A program made the translations under genes and the position numbers. From positions 41,004 through 105,003 of the forward strand of contig JALLBK010000059.1 of the NCBI GenBank assembly GCA_036940085.1: a stretch of 64,000 nucleotides of DNA. The letters run 5' to 3'. Source of the stretch: Discostella pseudostelligera. Lineage: Eukaryota > Bacillariophyta > Thalassiosirophyceae > Thalassiosirales > Thalassiosiraceae. Under the pieces are notes generated by a model. The model saw only the letters and a list, made by a program, of their open reading frames with translations, was not told where the DNA came from and did no database searches. Below are positions 1 through 9,900 of the stretch, one piece after another. How positions within the stretch are numbered: the first letter of the stretch is position 1; each line of letters begins with the position of its first letter.

Positions 1-959
1 ATCCCTACAAATTAGATGGCATGTTCTTTATTACTAAAATAATCTCACCTGGGGCACCAAAAGCAGTCGGAGCGGGTGCTGGAGCCCCGAAGAGGGAAGG
101 AGCAGGAGCAGGGCTGCCAAAGGGTAGTGGGCTGGGTGCTGAAGGATACGAGAGTGAAATGATATTATTCATGAGCACCCATGGAAATTTTACCTCGACG
201 ACGAACTATATATTCTACTCACCAGCTCCAAACAAGCCTCTGGATGCAGGGGCGGGTGCGCTACCAAATAGACCCACCGATGGAGCTGAATATCACGACA
301 AATGAACCCATCATCAGAAATCACATCTACCACAAAAACAGATGAAACAAACCATCTCAACACAATCACAATTCTCACCAGGAGCACTTCCAAATAAACC
401 ACCTCCGGCAGGTTTTGCTCCAAATGCAGGTGCAGCTGCGGCACTCCCAAAAAGTGAAGGAGCTGGTGCTGGAGAAATTGTGATTGTGATGGCACAACAT
501 GTTGTCAGCATCAGCAATAATATTAGAAGACTATCCACCACTCGATTGAACAATCAATTAAATACACAACGACACACACTCACCAGCACTACCAAATAAT
601 CCCCCCGTAGCAGGGGCAGGAGCACCAAACACACTACTGGTAGGAGCCGCGGCACCAAATCCCCCCGCTGCCGCGTGTGGTGACCCAAACGCTGGAGTTG
701 CAGTGGCTGGCTGACCAAACGCCCCAGTAGTCGCAGTTGCTGCTCCAAACAGTGATGGTGCCGCTGCCGCCGCAGGTTGACCAAAAGCACTGGTTGTTCC
801 AAATCCCCCCACCGCGGCGGGGGCAGCACCAAATCCTCCTGGTGCAGCGGCGGCCGGGGGTTGTCCAAATCCGCCAAATGCCGCGGGAGCGGGAGCACCG
901 AATGGTGCGGCGGGGGCGGGGGCTCCAAAGGGGGAGGTGGAGGGTGCCTGCCCGAACAT
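1..959 (-). CDS. FG-repeat nucleoporin, 5' part (runs off window)
   Basis: The protein begins MFGQAPSTSPFG and consists of FG, GLFG-like and SLFG/PFG repeats separated by Ala/Pro-rich linkers. This is the permeability-barrier type of nuclear pore protein (Nup98/Nup62/Nup54 style). Exons read as 959-584, 468-379, 285-223 and 138-49, each with GTGAG donors and CAG acceptors; the next intron runs past base 1. Every intron interrupts the frame after the first base of a codon, so the small exons (90, 63 and 90 nt) are interchangeable FG modules. No globular domain is visible in this part, so the exact nucleoporin cannot be named. It is divergent from COPA. The FG-Nup family call is firm; the exon borders rest on frame continuity and repeat pattern. 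Confidence 0.8.
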
Positions 960-1364
960 GTTTATTTAGCCTACTTTCTCTCTCTCTTGTTGAATTCAAA
1001 TAAATTGGCAGGCACAGAGATCACACCCGATCGGCCGCCATGGTGCCGCCGCATTTGCTTGTATTTTTTGTGGCCCTCGGTGTGTGTGGCTGGGGAAGAG
1101 GATGGAGGGGTTGCGGGGCAAAACGGGGGGAAAGCGCGGGAAAGGGGGGAAAGCAGCGGATCTTTTGGATCCAGACGGCCTCCCCGACAATGGTAGCCCC
1201 CGAAAAGCAACCAAGCCCCCCCCGCGCGCGCACCAACACCAACAGCAACAAACAAAAACAAAAAAAATAGAAAATACAGCCCAACAAAGATTGCCGCCGC
1301 CGACGACCCCTACTACAGACTACTACCTACTAGTGCCGCAAAACCGCCGCCAACGCCCGCCTCA
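960..1364. promoter_or_regulatory. Divergent promoter, FG-nucleoporin / COPA
   Basis: A 405-bp gap between two start codons. It is rich in G runs and contains an E2F-like box, AAAGCGCGGGAAAGG, at 1131-1145 (complement TTTCCCGCGC). Purine-rich stretches follow up to the COPA start. No gene is seen. Confidence 0.45.
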
Positions 1365-4300
1365 ATGCTCACCAAGTTCGAGAGCAAATCCGCCCGGGTG
1401 AAGGGCCTTGCCTTCCACCCGGTTCGGCCATGGATATGCGCTACATTGCACAATGGTGTCATTCAATTGTAAGTATGGTCATTCATTTTTGTGTAGGTAC
1501 GGCGGGGGGTGCATTGCCAATTGCCATTGCGTCTGCCGATAGTTGCTACCTGTCTGGCGGTGACGCAGTTACTTGCCAGTCTGTCCTTGATATTTCCATT
1601 CTCTCGAGTGTCGTCGAAGGGCACTGTATTATTAGGTGCATATCATTTTTCTTCTCTCTGGCGGTGGATTGCCGATCTATGCTTGTGTCGTCGAAGGGCA
1701 CTGTATTTGATGCTGATAATTATTTTCTCCTTGCCGACACCCTACACTCTACCCCCGCCCTCCCATTTCTCACTGCTGCTGTTGCAACCCTCATCATCAT
1801 AATATCAGGTGGGATTATCGAGTTGGTACCGTCATTGATCGCTTCGAGGAACACGATGGTCCCGTCCGCGGTGTCGACTTTCACCTCCACGAACCCCTCA
1901 TCGTCACTGGTGGAGATGACTACAAAATTAAGGTAAGTTCAATCTTAGGTAGTAGCAACTCATCGCCCTCACCCTCACGGGCCCACAAGATGCACTCTAA
2001 AATTTCTGTTATCTCTCTGCTTACAAAATTAAGGTTTGGGACTATAAACTCCGTCGGTGTCTCTTTACATTGCTCGGGCATTTGGATTACATCCGTACTG
2101 TGGAATTCCATCCCAATGCTACTCAATTTCCATGGATTTTATCTGCCAGTGATGATCAGACATTGCGGATTTGGCACTTGCACAAGAGGAGTTGTTTGAG
2201 TGTCTTGACGGGACATAATCATTATGTCATGTGTGCAGCCTTCCATCCTTCCGAGGATCTTATTGTTAGCGCGAGTCTAGATCAAACTGTAAGAGTGTGG
2301 GATATGTCAGGACTTCGGAAGAAGCAATTGGGTGGAGGTGGGTTTGATGCTGGTTTCCCCAGTATGATGGATACTCATAATGGAAATCGCGGGTCGACGG
2401 CTTCGTCCACGGCCATGAATGTGCAGGCTGAGTTGTTTGGTACCAACGATGTTGTTGTAAAGTATGTGTTGGAAGGACACGAGCGTGGAGTGAACTGGGC
2501 GGCATTTCATCCCACCTTGCCCTTGCTGGCTAGTGCCGCCGATGATCGTCAAGTGAAGCTTTGGAGGATGAGCGAGACCAAGGCCTGGGAGGTCGACACC
2601 CTCCGTGGCCATGCCAACAATGTCTCCTGCTGTCTATTCCACCCAAAGCAAGAACTCATCATCTCCAACTCGGAAGACAGAAGCATTCGCGTCTGGGATG
2701 TATCGAAACGTGTGGGTGTGCAGACATTCCGTAGGGAGGGGGATCGATTCTGGATTATGGCCGCGCACCGATCACAAAATCTCTTGGCGGCTGGTCATGA
2801 TTCTGGTATGATTGTGTTCAAACTTGAAAGGGAACGTCCCGCATCGGCGAATGGTCCGGGGGATAAGTTGTACTACGTTCGTGGACGCGAGTTGTTCTGT
2901 CATGACTATGCACGTGCGACGGGTGGAAGCTCGGGGGTGGATGTACCCATTGCCTCTCTTCGTAGGGTGGGACAGCAGGCTCAGACGGATGGAATTGGTT
3001 CTGGTCCTCGCTTCCTTACTTACAATATGCACAACCCCACTGAGGGGAATATCCTCGTCTGCTCTGAGGTTGATGGTGGATGCTACGAGCTCATCACGTT
3101 CTCTCTCACCAATAGCGGGGGTTCTGTTGCGGATGGCAAGCGAGGTGCATGCGTTGGGCCTGGAGTCTTCCTTGGGCGCAATCGTTTTGCTGTACTGGAT
3201 CGCCAGAAACGTGAAATCATTGTTAAGAACCTCAACAACGAAACCACCAAGCGTGTTGCCACCCCCTTGCCCAACATCGATTGTCTCTATGACGGTGGTG
3301 CTTCCGGACGTATTATTTTACGCGCTGACGATCGCGCTGTTCTTTTTGAGGTTCAGAGTCGTCGCGTCATTGGGGAACTCACAGCGCCCAAGATTAAGAA
3401 CGTTGTCTGGTCGCCCGATGGATCCAAGGTTGCCCTCCTTTGCAAATATGGAGTAGTCATTGCCAACCGTCAGCTAGAGCAGCTGTGCTCCATCAGCGAT
3501 ACTGTCCGCGTCAAGTCTGGTGCTTGGGATGTAAGCCCCACCGGTGGCACCAGCTCCAACCTATTTGTTTATACCACACTTCACCACGTCAAGTATTGTC
3601 TTCCCACGGGCGATATTGGGACTATCCGCACATTGGACAATCCCATCTATGCAACGCGAGTTGTTAAAGACCAGCTGTTCTGTCTTGATAGGGAGGCCAG
3701 GTCTAGGGTCATCAGTATTGATACAACCGAAGCTCGTTTCAAGTTGGCACTTGCGAACAAAAAGGTTAGTGCATTAGAATATACTGTTACTTGGCTTTTC
3801 GAATTGCTTCTTTTCTAACTCATCTTCCTTATTATACCTCACCCCTCTCAATAGTACGGACAAGTCATGCACATGGTTAAGCACTCTCGGCTCTGCGGAC
3901 GTGCGATTGTCGCATACCTCCAAACAAAAGGCTTTCCCGAAGTGGCGCTCCACTTTGTTCGCGATCCTCAAACTCGTTTCCGCCTTGCTCTTGCTTGTGG
4001 TAACATTGAGGCTGCCATGGAAAGTGCGTTCTCTCTTGAGCAGCAGGAGGGCTCTGGGAACAAGGCTCGTGATGTCTGGGGGGAACTTGGTAGTGAAGCT
4101 CTTCGCCAGGGTAACCACCAGGTAAGTTCGTTGGGTTTAGTTGTTCTTCTCAATCGTCACTCGTTAACTCATTTAACATCACCGCCTTGATTATGTATAC
4201 TCGCAGGTTGTTGAGATGAGTTACCAACGCAAAAAGGATTTCGATCGGTTATCCTTCTTGTACATGCTCACTGGAGACTCAGAGAAGTTGCGTAAGATGC

Positions 4301-6078
4301 TCAAAATTTCGAACATGCGCAATGATATCATGGGTCGCTATCACAACGCTCTCCTTCTCGGCGATGCTGCCGAGCGTGTTGCTGTTTTGGAATCTAGTGG
4401 GAACTTGCCCCTTGCTTACATCAGTGCCAAGCTCCACGGCTTAGAGGAAGTTGCGGACCGGATTAAGGTTGCCATTGAAACTCAGGACGGTTCAGTGGAA
4501 GGATTGAGTAAGTTTGTCTGTTTGCACGAGGCTCTATTGCATTGCACATTGTTGCTGACATTATTCTTTCACCAGTGGACAAGATCCCGGTTGGTACAAA
4601 GAAGGCTGGTCGTCTCCTTCAACCGCCAACGCCTATTGTCAGGGCTGGAAATTGGCCAACTCTTGAGATCAAGAAGACAACTCTCGAGGACTTGTCAGCT
4701 GCAGATGCCGGTGACGAGTATGAAGAAGAAGAAGCTGCTCCGGTTCGCTCTGAAATGATGGCTGAAACAGCTTGGGATGACGACTTCGGGGCAGAAGGGG
4801 GCGATGCGGGCTTGGGGGGTGCGGACGATGACTACGATGTGGGAGACGACACGGGATGGGGTGACGACGAAGGCCTGGACGACTTGGGTGACTTTGGAGA
4901 AGATACCAAGGCAGCTCCAGTGGACGAAATGGCGGGTCTCAATGACATTTCAGATGATACAGGATTTCAAATGCCAGCATCAGGTCGCCCTGCCGCTGGT
5001 TGTTGGGTGGCCAACAGCTCACATGCTGCTGATCACATGGCGGCTGGTGCAGCATCTTCAGCTATGCAACTGCTTCACAGGCAAATTGCTGCAAGCGACT
5101 TCTCGGCGCTGAAAGAACCTATGATTAGCTGCTACTTAGGCTCCACTGTCAGCTTACCAGGTTAGTTCTTCACGACGTCATGTTCCTTGACTGTTTCATA
5201 CTACTCCTCTCACTATTCACCTGTTTTTCATCTCAGGAATCCCCGGCAGTGGAAGTATGAGTTTGCCTCTCATGAGGAATGACGCATCGGGGCATCCAGG
5301 AAATGAAAGCTTACCCCGTATCTCATCCAACATGAGAAGCCTTGTTGCCGGAGTTCGTCAGGGCTACAAACATTTCCAAACTGGAAAGTTCAACGATGCC
5401 ATGAAGTCGTTCTCCGATGTTATGGCCCAGATTCCTCTCACTGTTACTGACAACCGTAATGAAGTCAATGAAATAAAAGAGGTGCTGGAGATTTGCCGCG
5501 AGTACATTACTGCGATCCGTATCAAGGGAGCTATGACTGCGGCAGGCGACGATCCTGTACGAGCAACTGAACTCTCAGCCTACTTCACTCATTGTAATTT
5601 GCAGCCCGTCCATCTATTGCTTGCTCTTCGATCTGCTATGGGAACTGCTTTCAAGCACAAGAATTATATTGTTGCAGCAAGTATGGCCAGGCGACTTTTG
5701 GAGCTTCCTGACATGAAGAGCGAAAGGAATGCTGACCTACGCATGAAGGTATGTTCGTAATGTATTTACCCCAATTATTTTTGTCCGATGTGTTCAATTC
5801 TCAATCCCCCCTTTCTCTCTACCAACCAACAGGCCACCAAAGTGCTTCAAAAGAGCGAACAGATGGCTCGAAACGAGCACACTCTCAACTACAATGAGAA
5901 TGCAGCTTTTACCATCGATTGCAAAGACTTTGTTCCCATTTACACCGGAGAGGATTGTGTCAAATCATCGTACAGCGGATCCGCGTACAAGGGATCTGAA
6001 ATGAAGGGGAAAGTTTGCTTAACTGACGGCTTCTCCACTGTTGGAGTTGAAACTATTGGGCTTGTGACAGGAAAGTAA
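1365..6078 (+). CDS. COPA: Coatomer subunit alpha (alpha-COP)
   Basis: This is the large scaffold subunit of the COPI coat that drives retrograde Golgi-to-ER vesicle traffic. The protein starts [19 protein letters not shown], the family's near-invariant N-terminus. An N-terminal WD40 propeller follows ([33 protein letters not shown]), then a second propeller, an alpha-solenoid and the C-terminal epsilon-COP-binding domain ending at 6078. Exons: 1365-1468, 1809-1932, 2034-3764, 3855-4121, 4207-4507, 4576-5160, 5237-5748, 5833-6078. All introns are GT-AG and the frame is continuous, giving 1289 residues (human about 1224). The acidic linker encoded around 4690-4960 is typical. Intron 1 (340 bp) carries an internal direct repeat, and intron 2 is bounded by 14-bp direct repeats. 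Very secure. Confidence 0.96.
1608..1707 (+). repeat. 23-bp direct repeat inside COPA intron 1
   Basis: An exact 23-bp sequence containing GTCGTCGAAGGGCACTG occurs at 1608-1630 and again at 1685-1707, 77 bp apart. Both copies lie within the longest COPA intron. It may be a tandem duplication remnant or a repeated regulatory site; only the duplication is directly seen. Confidence 0.85.
1921..2035 (+). repeat. 14-bp direct repeats at both ends of COPA intron 2
   Basis: TACAAAATTAAGGT occurs at 1921-1934 (exon end plus donor GT) and at 2022-2035 (intron end plus next exon). The intron at 1933-2033 (101 bp) plus one repeat copy is therefore flanked like an insertion with a target duplication. 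Both copies contain the AG|GT junction used for splicing. Confidence 0.9.
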
Positions 6079-6175
6079 TCTGACCATCTTCTGCAGCGTA
6101 ACAAATCGACATAGGACATACTACTTACTGCAACAATTTTATTATGCTATTTTCTACAGCTCCTCTCCCTTCACA

Positions 6176-7501
6176 TCACAACACATCATCCACGCTTCTA
6201 TGCCGTGAGTAAAAGTAGGCAAATAATGCAATAACCAACGTCGCCGCGATAAACAGTAGACGAGGATTGTCAATACAATTTCGTAACAACACTGTTACCC
6301 ATGAAGCGGAATGTTTCATTCGTATCCGTTCCAATTCTGCCGTGTCTTGCGCACCAAGAAATGCTGTCGATGTTGAGACGATAATTTCATCATCTTGACA
6401 ATCATTATTTCTGTTGTGCGGGGTAGTGTGTCGTGGCCCAATCATTGGTTTCCTTCCATTGATCGATTTGTTGTTGCCTACTACCCCATCGGGCTCAGAA
6501 ATTTTCGACATTATTTGTTTCGAAAATGATTCCAGTTGAGGAGATGCTATATTCCGTATCCAAGATAAGCCCGCTCGCAGTGCTCGATTGGTATCATCTC
6601 CTGCAGTAGTACTACCGTTCATGATATCTATTCTATCGGGGTTGGTTGTTTGTGTACCAGTATCGGATCGCGAATGCAGAGATTGAATGAGCACTTCTCG
6701 TTCACTTTCTAGTTGAGACGTCATCTTCATGAATCGATGCACATCCTTTTCTACTACATGATTGGATGTTCGTCCACTCTCAAGCTCATCAAGAATCGCA
6801 TCACTAATACTATTTGGTCTAGTCATTTCGATATCATCACTTAGGGGTTTCTTTGGTTGTTCATCATCACTACTATCCGTATCAGATTCATACTCTAGCT
6901 CCTGTAGAAAATGAGAGTTGGGGGCTTTATTGGCACTGCTATTTTGGACTTTTGGAGCTGAATGTGATGGAACAGGGCCGCGAGGAATTGCACTTGAGCT
7001 CGACGCTGAGATTGTGTCCTCCTTTTTTGGGAATTGTTTGGAAGAATTCGCCTCATTTGTTGTTTCGTCATACAAAGCCGCGACAGATTTCATTAGCTGC
7101 ATATTATTTGGTGTCGCCGACTTTTTCTTCTTCGTGTGTGCTATCTGAGTTGCAGATGACGTCTTGGACATGCCACTATCGGTTAAAGTATATGTAGTTT
7201 CTGCCCGCGATGGACGGGTCGGTGATCGATGCTGCTTTCGAGCCGCTAATGATAAAGCAACCACAAATCTCCCCGATAGATCCTCCACGACCGAGGGCAG
7301 ATCTGAAGAATTGTCAGAGACGGACGATGACGATGAAGCCGACGACGAAATCGTTTTTGTCGAGCTCAGCCGCAGCCCTTCGGAATGGACATAGTCATCA
7401 TTTTGTGCCATATCATCGAGCGACGAGAGTTGCCTTGCGGCACCAGCCGCCGCTTTGGCTGATTGGGCTATGCGAGATTGGAGGATATCAAATGTGCTCA
7501 T
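6176..7501 (-). CDS. Tail-anchored membrane protein of unknown function
   Basis: A single-exon, 441-residue protein starting MSTFDILQSRIAQSAKAAAG. I do not recognise the family. The body is Ser/Asp-rich and looks disordered, with an acidic patch (YESDTDSSDDEQ). A more ordered, possibly helical stretch runs from LRAGLSWIRNIASPQLESF. One hydrophobic segment (LLFIAATLVIALFAYFYS) ends 9 residues before the stop, the layout of a C-tail-anchored protein with its N-terminus in the cytosol. The organelle cannot be told from sequence. It is convergent with COPA (97-bp gap) and divergent from NDUFB7. The frame is real given its length and Ser codon use, but function is open. Confidence 0.8.
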   Translation of the reverse strand: MSTFDILQSRIAQSAKAAAGAARQLSSLDDMAQNDDYVHSEGLRLSSTKTISSSASSSSSVSDNSSDLPSVVEDLSGRFVVALSLAARKQHRSPTRPSRAETTYTLTDSGMSKTSSATQIAHTKKKKSATPNNMQLMKSVAALYDETTNEANSSKQFPKKEDTISASSSSAIPRGPVPSHSAPKVQNSSANKAPNSHFLQELEYESDTDSSDDEQPKKPLSDDIEMTRPNSISDAILDELESGRTSNHVVEKDVHRFMKMTSQLESEREVLIQSLHSRSDTGTQTTNPDRIDIMNGSTTAGDDTNRALRAGLSWIRNIASPQLESFSKQIMSKISEPDGVVGNNKSINGRKPMIGPRHTTPHNRNNDCQDDEIIVSTSTAFLGAQDTAELERIRMKHSASWVTVLLRNCIDNPRLLFIAATLVIALFAYFYSRHRSVDDVL

Positions 7502-7808
7502 ACTGTTATTTGCTCATGGTGGCAGTGGATATCTCACCCTATCTCCATCTCACCCCTATCTAGATACGATACCTGGAACCACCGCTTCTGCATTCATCTG
7601 GCGGAGCGACGTCGAAGACCATGACCATGACCACACCCCTCTAGAACATGCTTTTTGACGGACAGACTCTTATAAATAATAAGAGATTGACCTGACGCGC
7701 CTGTCCGTCGGATGCTCTCCGTTCTACTGGTGACTCAGCCCATCGCCCGTCGCTTATCGTACCCGTCGCCGCCGCCAAATTATTCACCCAACAAAAGCAG
7801 CAAGCACC
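7502..7808. promoter_or_regulatory. Divergent promoter with TATA-containing hairpin
   Basis: The 307-bp gap holds CTCTTATAAATAATAAGAG at 7667-7685. This is a perfect 7-bp inverted repeat around AAATA that overlaps a TATAAATA box, about 125 bp upstream of the NDUFB7 start. Nothing else is recognised here. Confidence 0.5.
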
Positions 7809-8081
7809 ATGGGAGGCGGACACCACCATCACGTTACCCCCGGCTCCGAGCCCAAAAAAGATCAAGATCTTCAATCCATCAAGGATGCACGTATCCCCTT
7901 GGCATGGCGTGACACTTGCTCCCACATCCTGGTCGATTTGAACAAATGCCGTCGTGACACATGGTGGAATCCCAATAAGTGCAGCCATGAACGTCACATT
8001 TATGAAGAGTGTGAATATAATTCGTATTTACAGAGGGTAGAGGCAAAAGTGCAGGAGGATAAAATTATGAAGAGTAATTGA
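7809..8081 (+). CDS. NDUFB7: NADH dehydrogenase (complex I) B18 subunit
   Basis: An accessory subunit of mitochondrial complex I facing the intermembrane space. The 90-residue protein has the twin CX9C CHCH fold: C-SHILVDLNK-C and C-SHERHIYEE-C, with the family signature I-P-L-x-x-R-D-x-C before it. It starts MGGGHHHH; Gly2 fits the known N-myristoylation of this subunit, although the His run is unusual. It is shorter than the human protein (137 residues), lacking most of the N-terminal extension and the basic C-terminal tail. A single exon; CACC precedes the ATG. Confidence 0.9.
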   Translation: MGGGHHHHVTPGSEPKKDQDLQSIKDARIPLAWRDTCSHILVDLNKCRRDTWWNPNKCSHERHIYEECEYNSYLQRVEAKVQEDKIMKSN

Positions 8082-8523
8082 ATTGAATTCATTGAGGGGG
8101 GGGGGTTATTTTAGTACGAGGTCGGAAGTGGGAGTGTCGAGATAATGATGTGGCGCAGTGTCGATGGGGGGGGGGAGGATGCGATATTGACCGGTGGGGG
8201 TTTCGACTTTCTTTCGATTTTCAGGGAGGAGAGATGACGCAAATATAGAGTCTATCAATTTGAATGATAGACAGATGTAACAAATAAGCTTTGGCAGTCA
8301 ACGAGTACTTCGCAGCAAAGAATTCCTCTCAATACGTCGATCGGTTGCATGTTGATTTGTTGGCATACCATGAGATGATAATATTTGACAGTACTTTGGG
8401 GTAGTAAGTATGTGTTGCCATTATTTTAGTTAGGTGTTTCGGTCACTGGGGGGGATGAAAAGGTTTGGGATGGCGGATGGCGGCTAATAATTAGATCATT
8501 CGGACAGTATTTGCCGCAGACGA
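8082..8523. other. Convergent intergenic region with G10 runs
   Basis: 442 bp between the NDUFB7 and RRP46 stop codons, unusually long for a convergent gap in this window. It contains two runs of ten G (8096-8105, 8166-8175) and shorter G runs. No ORF, RNA gene or repeat family is recognised. Confidence 0.6.
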
Positions 8524-9513
8524 TCATGACCAAAGAGTTTGAGACTCCCTCTGCACCTTCTGCTCGATGGCCAACCTCATGAATGCCACCATGGCCGCAC
8601 TCGATTGCTTTGCACCCTCCGCACTTGCCAATAATCCCTTGATAGATAACGGCGCACCAAAGGTCATACTTGTAATGATCCCTCCAGCATCATCATCCTC
8701 ATCGTCCTCTCTGGGTATTGATGAATTTTGAGAAGAAGCCGCCATATCCGTCACGAGCACTACAGTGGCATGTCCTACTCCCGACTCTTCCTCCGCAGTA
8801 GGATCCAACCATACCGTCGGCTTACTATCCTTTCGACCATGCAAATCACTTTCGTCTTCTTCTTCGACTACTTCCCTATACCTAGCATCAATAACAACAC
8901 ACGTCGACGCAATCGGCAACCCTCTCATGGCCACACCAGCATCCATCAATGCCAATACTGCACAATTCACAGCACTCCCCAACACACTCCCATCGGCCTG
9001 AACAATCTGCAATACCACCTGTATAACACATCGGGGATATCGTTCAAGGAGAATGCAAGAGGATAATGCATCACGGAGGAAATATTCTAATTCACGTTCT
9101 GTGGCACCAAGTCCTGGTGGAAGTGGTAGTGGTAATGATCTCATTGACTTGGATGATGATGTTGGTGTTGCATTATTAGTAGATGGGGTGGGAGCATCGA
9201 TGGCTCCCATGGCGTCATTCTCATCAGCACCAGCATTGCCATCGCCGCCGCCACTAGCAGCACCAGCACTGCCACTACTACTCGATATCAATCCACGTGA
9301 AAATGCCACACTGACGACACCACCCTCATATCGTTCCCAACGTGTACTCCTCGGTGCTACCGGTCCATGGACTGCACATAGTACGTGGGTGTTACCCACG
9401 TGGAGGGAGGCAGAGCCATCAGGCCGGGAAAGTGGAGATATCTCAGCAGTGAGAGGACGGAGAGTGGTGGGACTTCGCTGTGTGTTGGGACGAGGATAGC
9501 ATGTCATGGTCAT
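8524..9513 (-). CDS. RRP46: Exosome complex RNase PH-like subunit RRP46
   Basis: A structural subunit of the six-membered RNase PH ring of the RNA exosome, which degrades and trims RNA in nucleus and cytoplasm. The signature L-S-R-P-D-G-S-A-S near residue 30 matches the EXOSC5/RRP46 start. HPRT-like helices follow (LERYPRCVIQVVLQIVQADG), then N-x-A-V-LALMDAGVAMRGLP and a VWLDPTAEEE segment. At 329 residues it is longer than human EXOSC5 (235), because of a low-complexity insertion near residues 80-120 and a small insertion with acidic runs near 215-230. Single exon; ATG at 9513. It is probably inactive as a nuclease, as known for eukaryotic ring subunits. Confidence 0.88.
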   Translation of the reverse strand: MTMTCYPRPNTQRSPTTLRPLTAEISPLSRPDGSASLHVGNTHVLCAVHGPVAPRSTRWERYEGGVVSVAFSRGLISSSSGSAGAASGGGDGNAGADENDAMGAIDAPTPSTNNATPTSSSKSMRSLPLPLPPGLGATERELEYFLRDALSSCILLERYPRCVIQVVLQIVQADGSVLGSAVNCAVLALMDAGVAMRGLPIASTCVVIDARYREVVEEEDESDLHGRKDSKPTVWLDPTAEEESGVGHATVVLVTDMAASSQNSSIPREDDEDDDAGGIITSMTFGAPLSIKGLLASAEGAKQSSAAMVAFMRLAIEQKVQRESQTLWS

Positions 9514-9805
9514 GGTGAAGATGTGGGTAGAGGAAGGCGCTTGCTACTATCTTATCGGCGCAGTAGAGATACCATCGGCACGGTTCATGGTTGGAGTGTT
9601 TGGATGTGGATTGTGGATTGTGGCATTCAATTCCGGTCAGTGCACTGCTAAGTAGTAAAGATAATCAATTCAATTCAAAAGATACACTTATCGATTCAAG
9701 GCAACAAAAGACTCATTAGAGTGAGATTAGACTACATTATCGATGAGCTCTGCTGTGTGTGAGGCAGGGCTGCATGTGTGCGTACTTCTTTCTCGTTCTC
9801 GGAAG
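9514..9805. promoter_or_regulatory. RRP46 upstream region, left half of a split promoter
   Basis: 292 bp between the RRP46 start and the retrotransposon edge. No TTTTGGCGGGAA boxes are seen here, whereas the right flank of the element has four. Presumably half of an older divergent promoter. Confidence 0.4.
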
Positions 9806-9860
9806 TTTGCCTAATGGAGCTGGGAATTTACTCCCTCTCTTCTGTCATAAGTCAAACGGT
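9806..9860 (-). repeat. 3' LTR (short, 55 bp)
   Basis: Identical over 55 bp to 15798-15852. Within it, a 47-bp core begins TG and ends CA on both strands, as expected for LTR termini. On the element's strand it is preceded by a weak purine tract (GCGGGGA). The length is far below the 100 bp or more usual for copia LTRs. Confidence 0.75.
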
Positions 9861-9900
9861 CCCCGCGATTTGCAAGGGGAGTCCCGGACGTTTCAAATCG

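Noticed and set aside
8096..8175. G10 runs as a possible G-quadruplex or terminator
   Set aside because: They are two isolated homopolymers without the four-tract spacing of a quadruplex; recorded only as composition.
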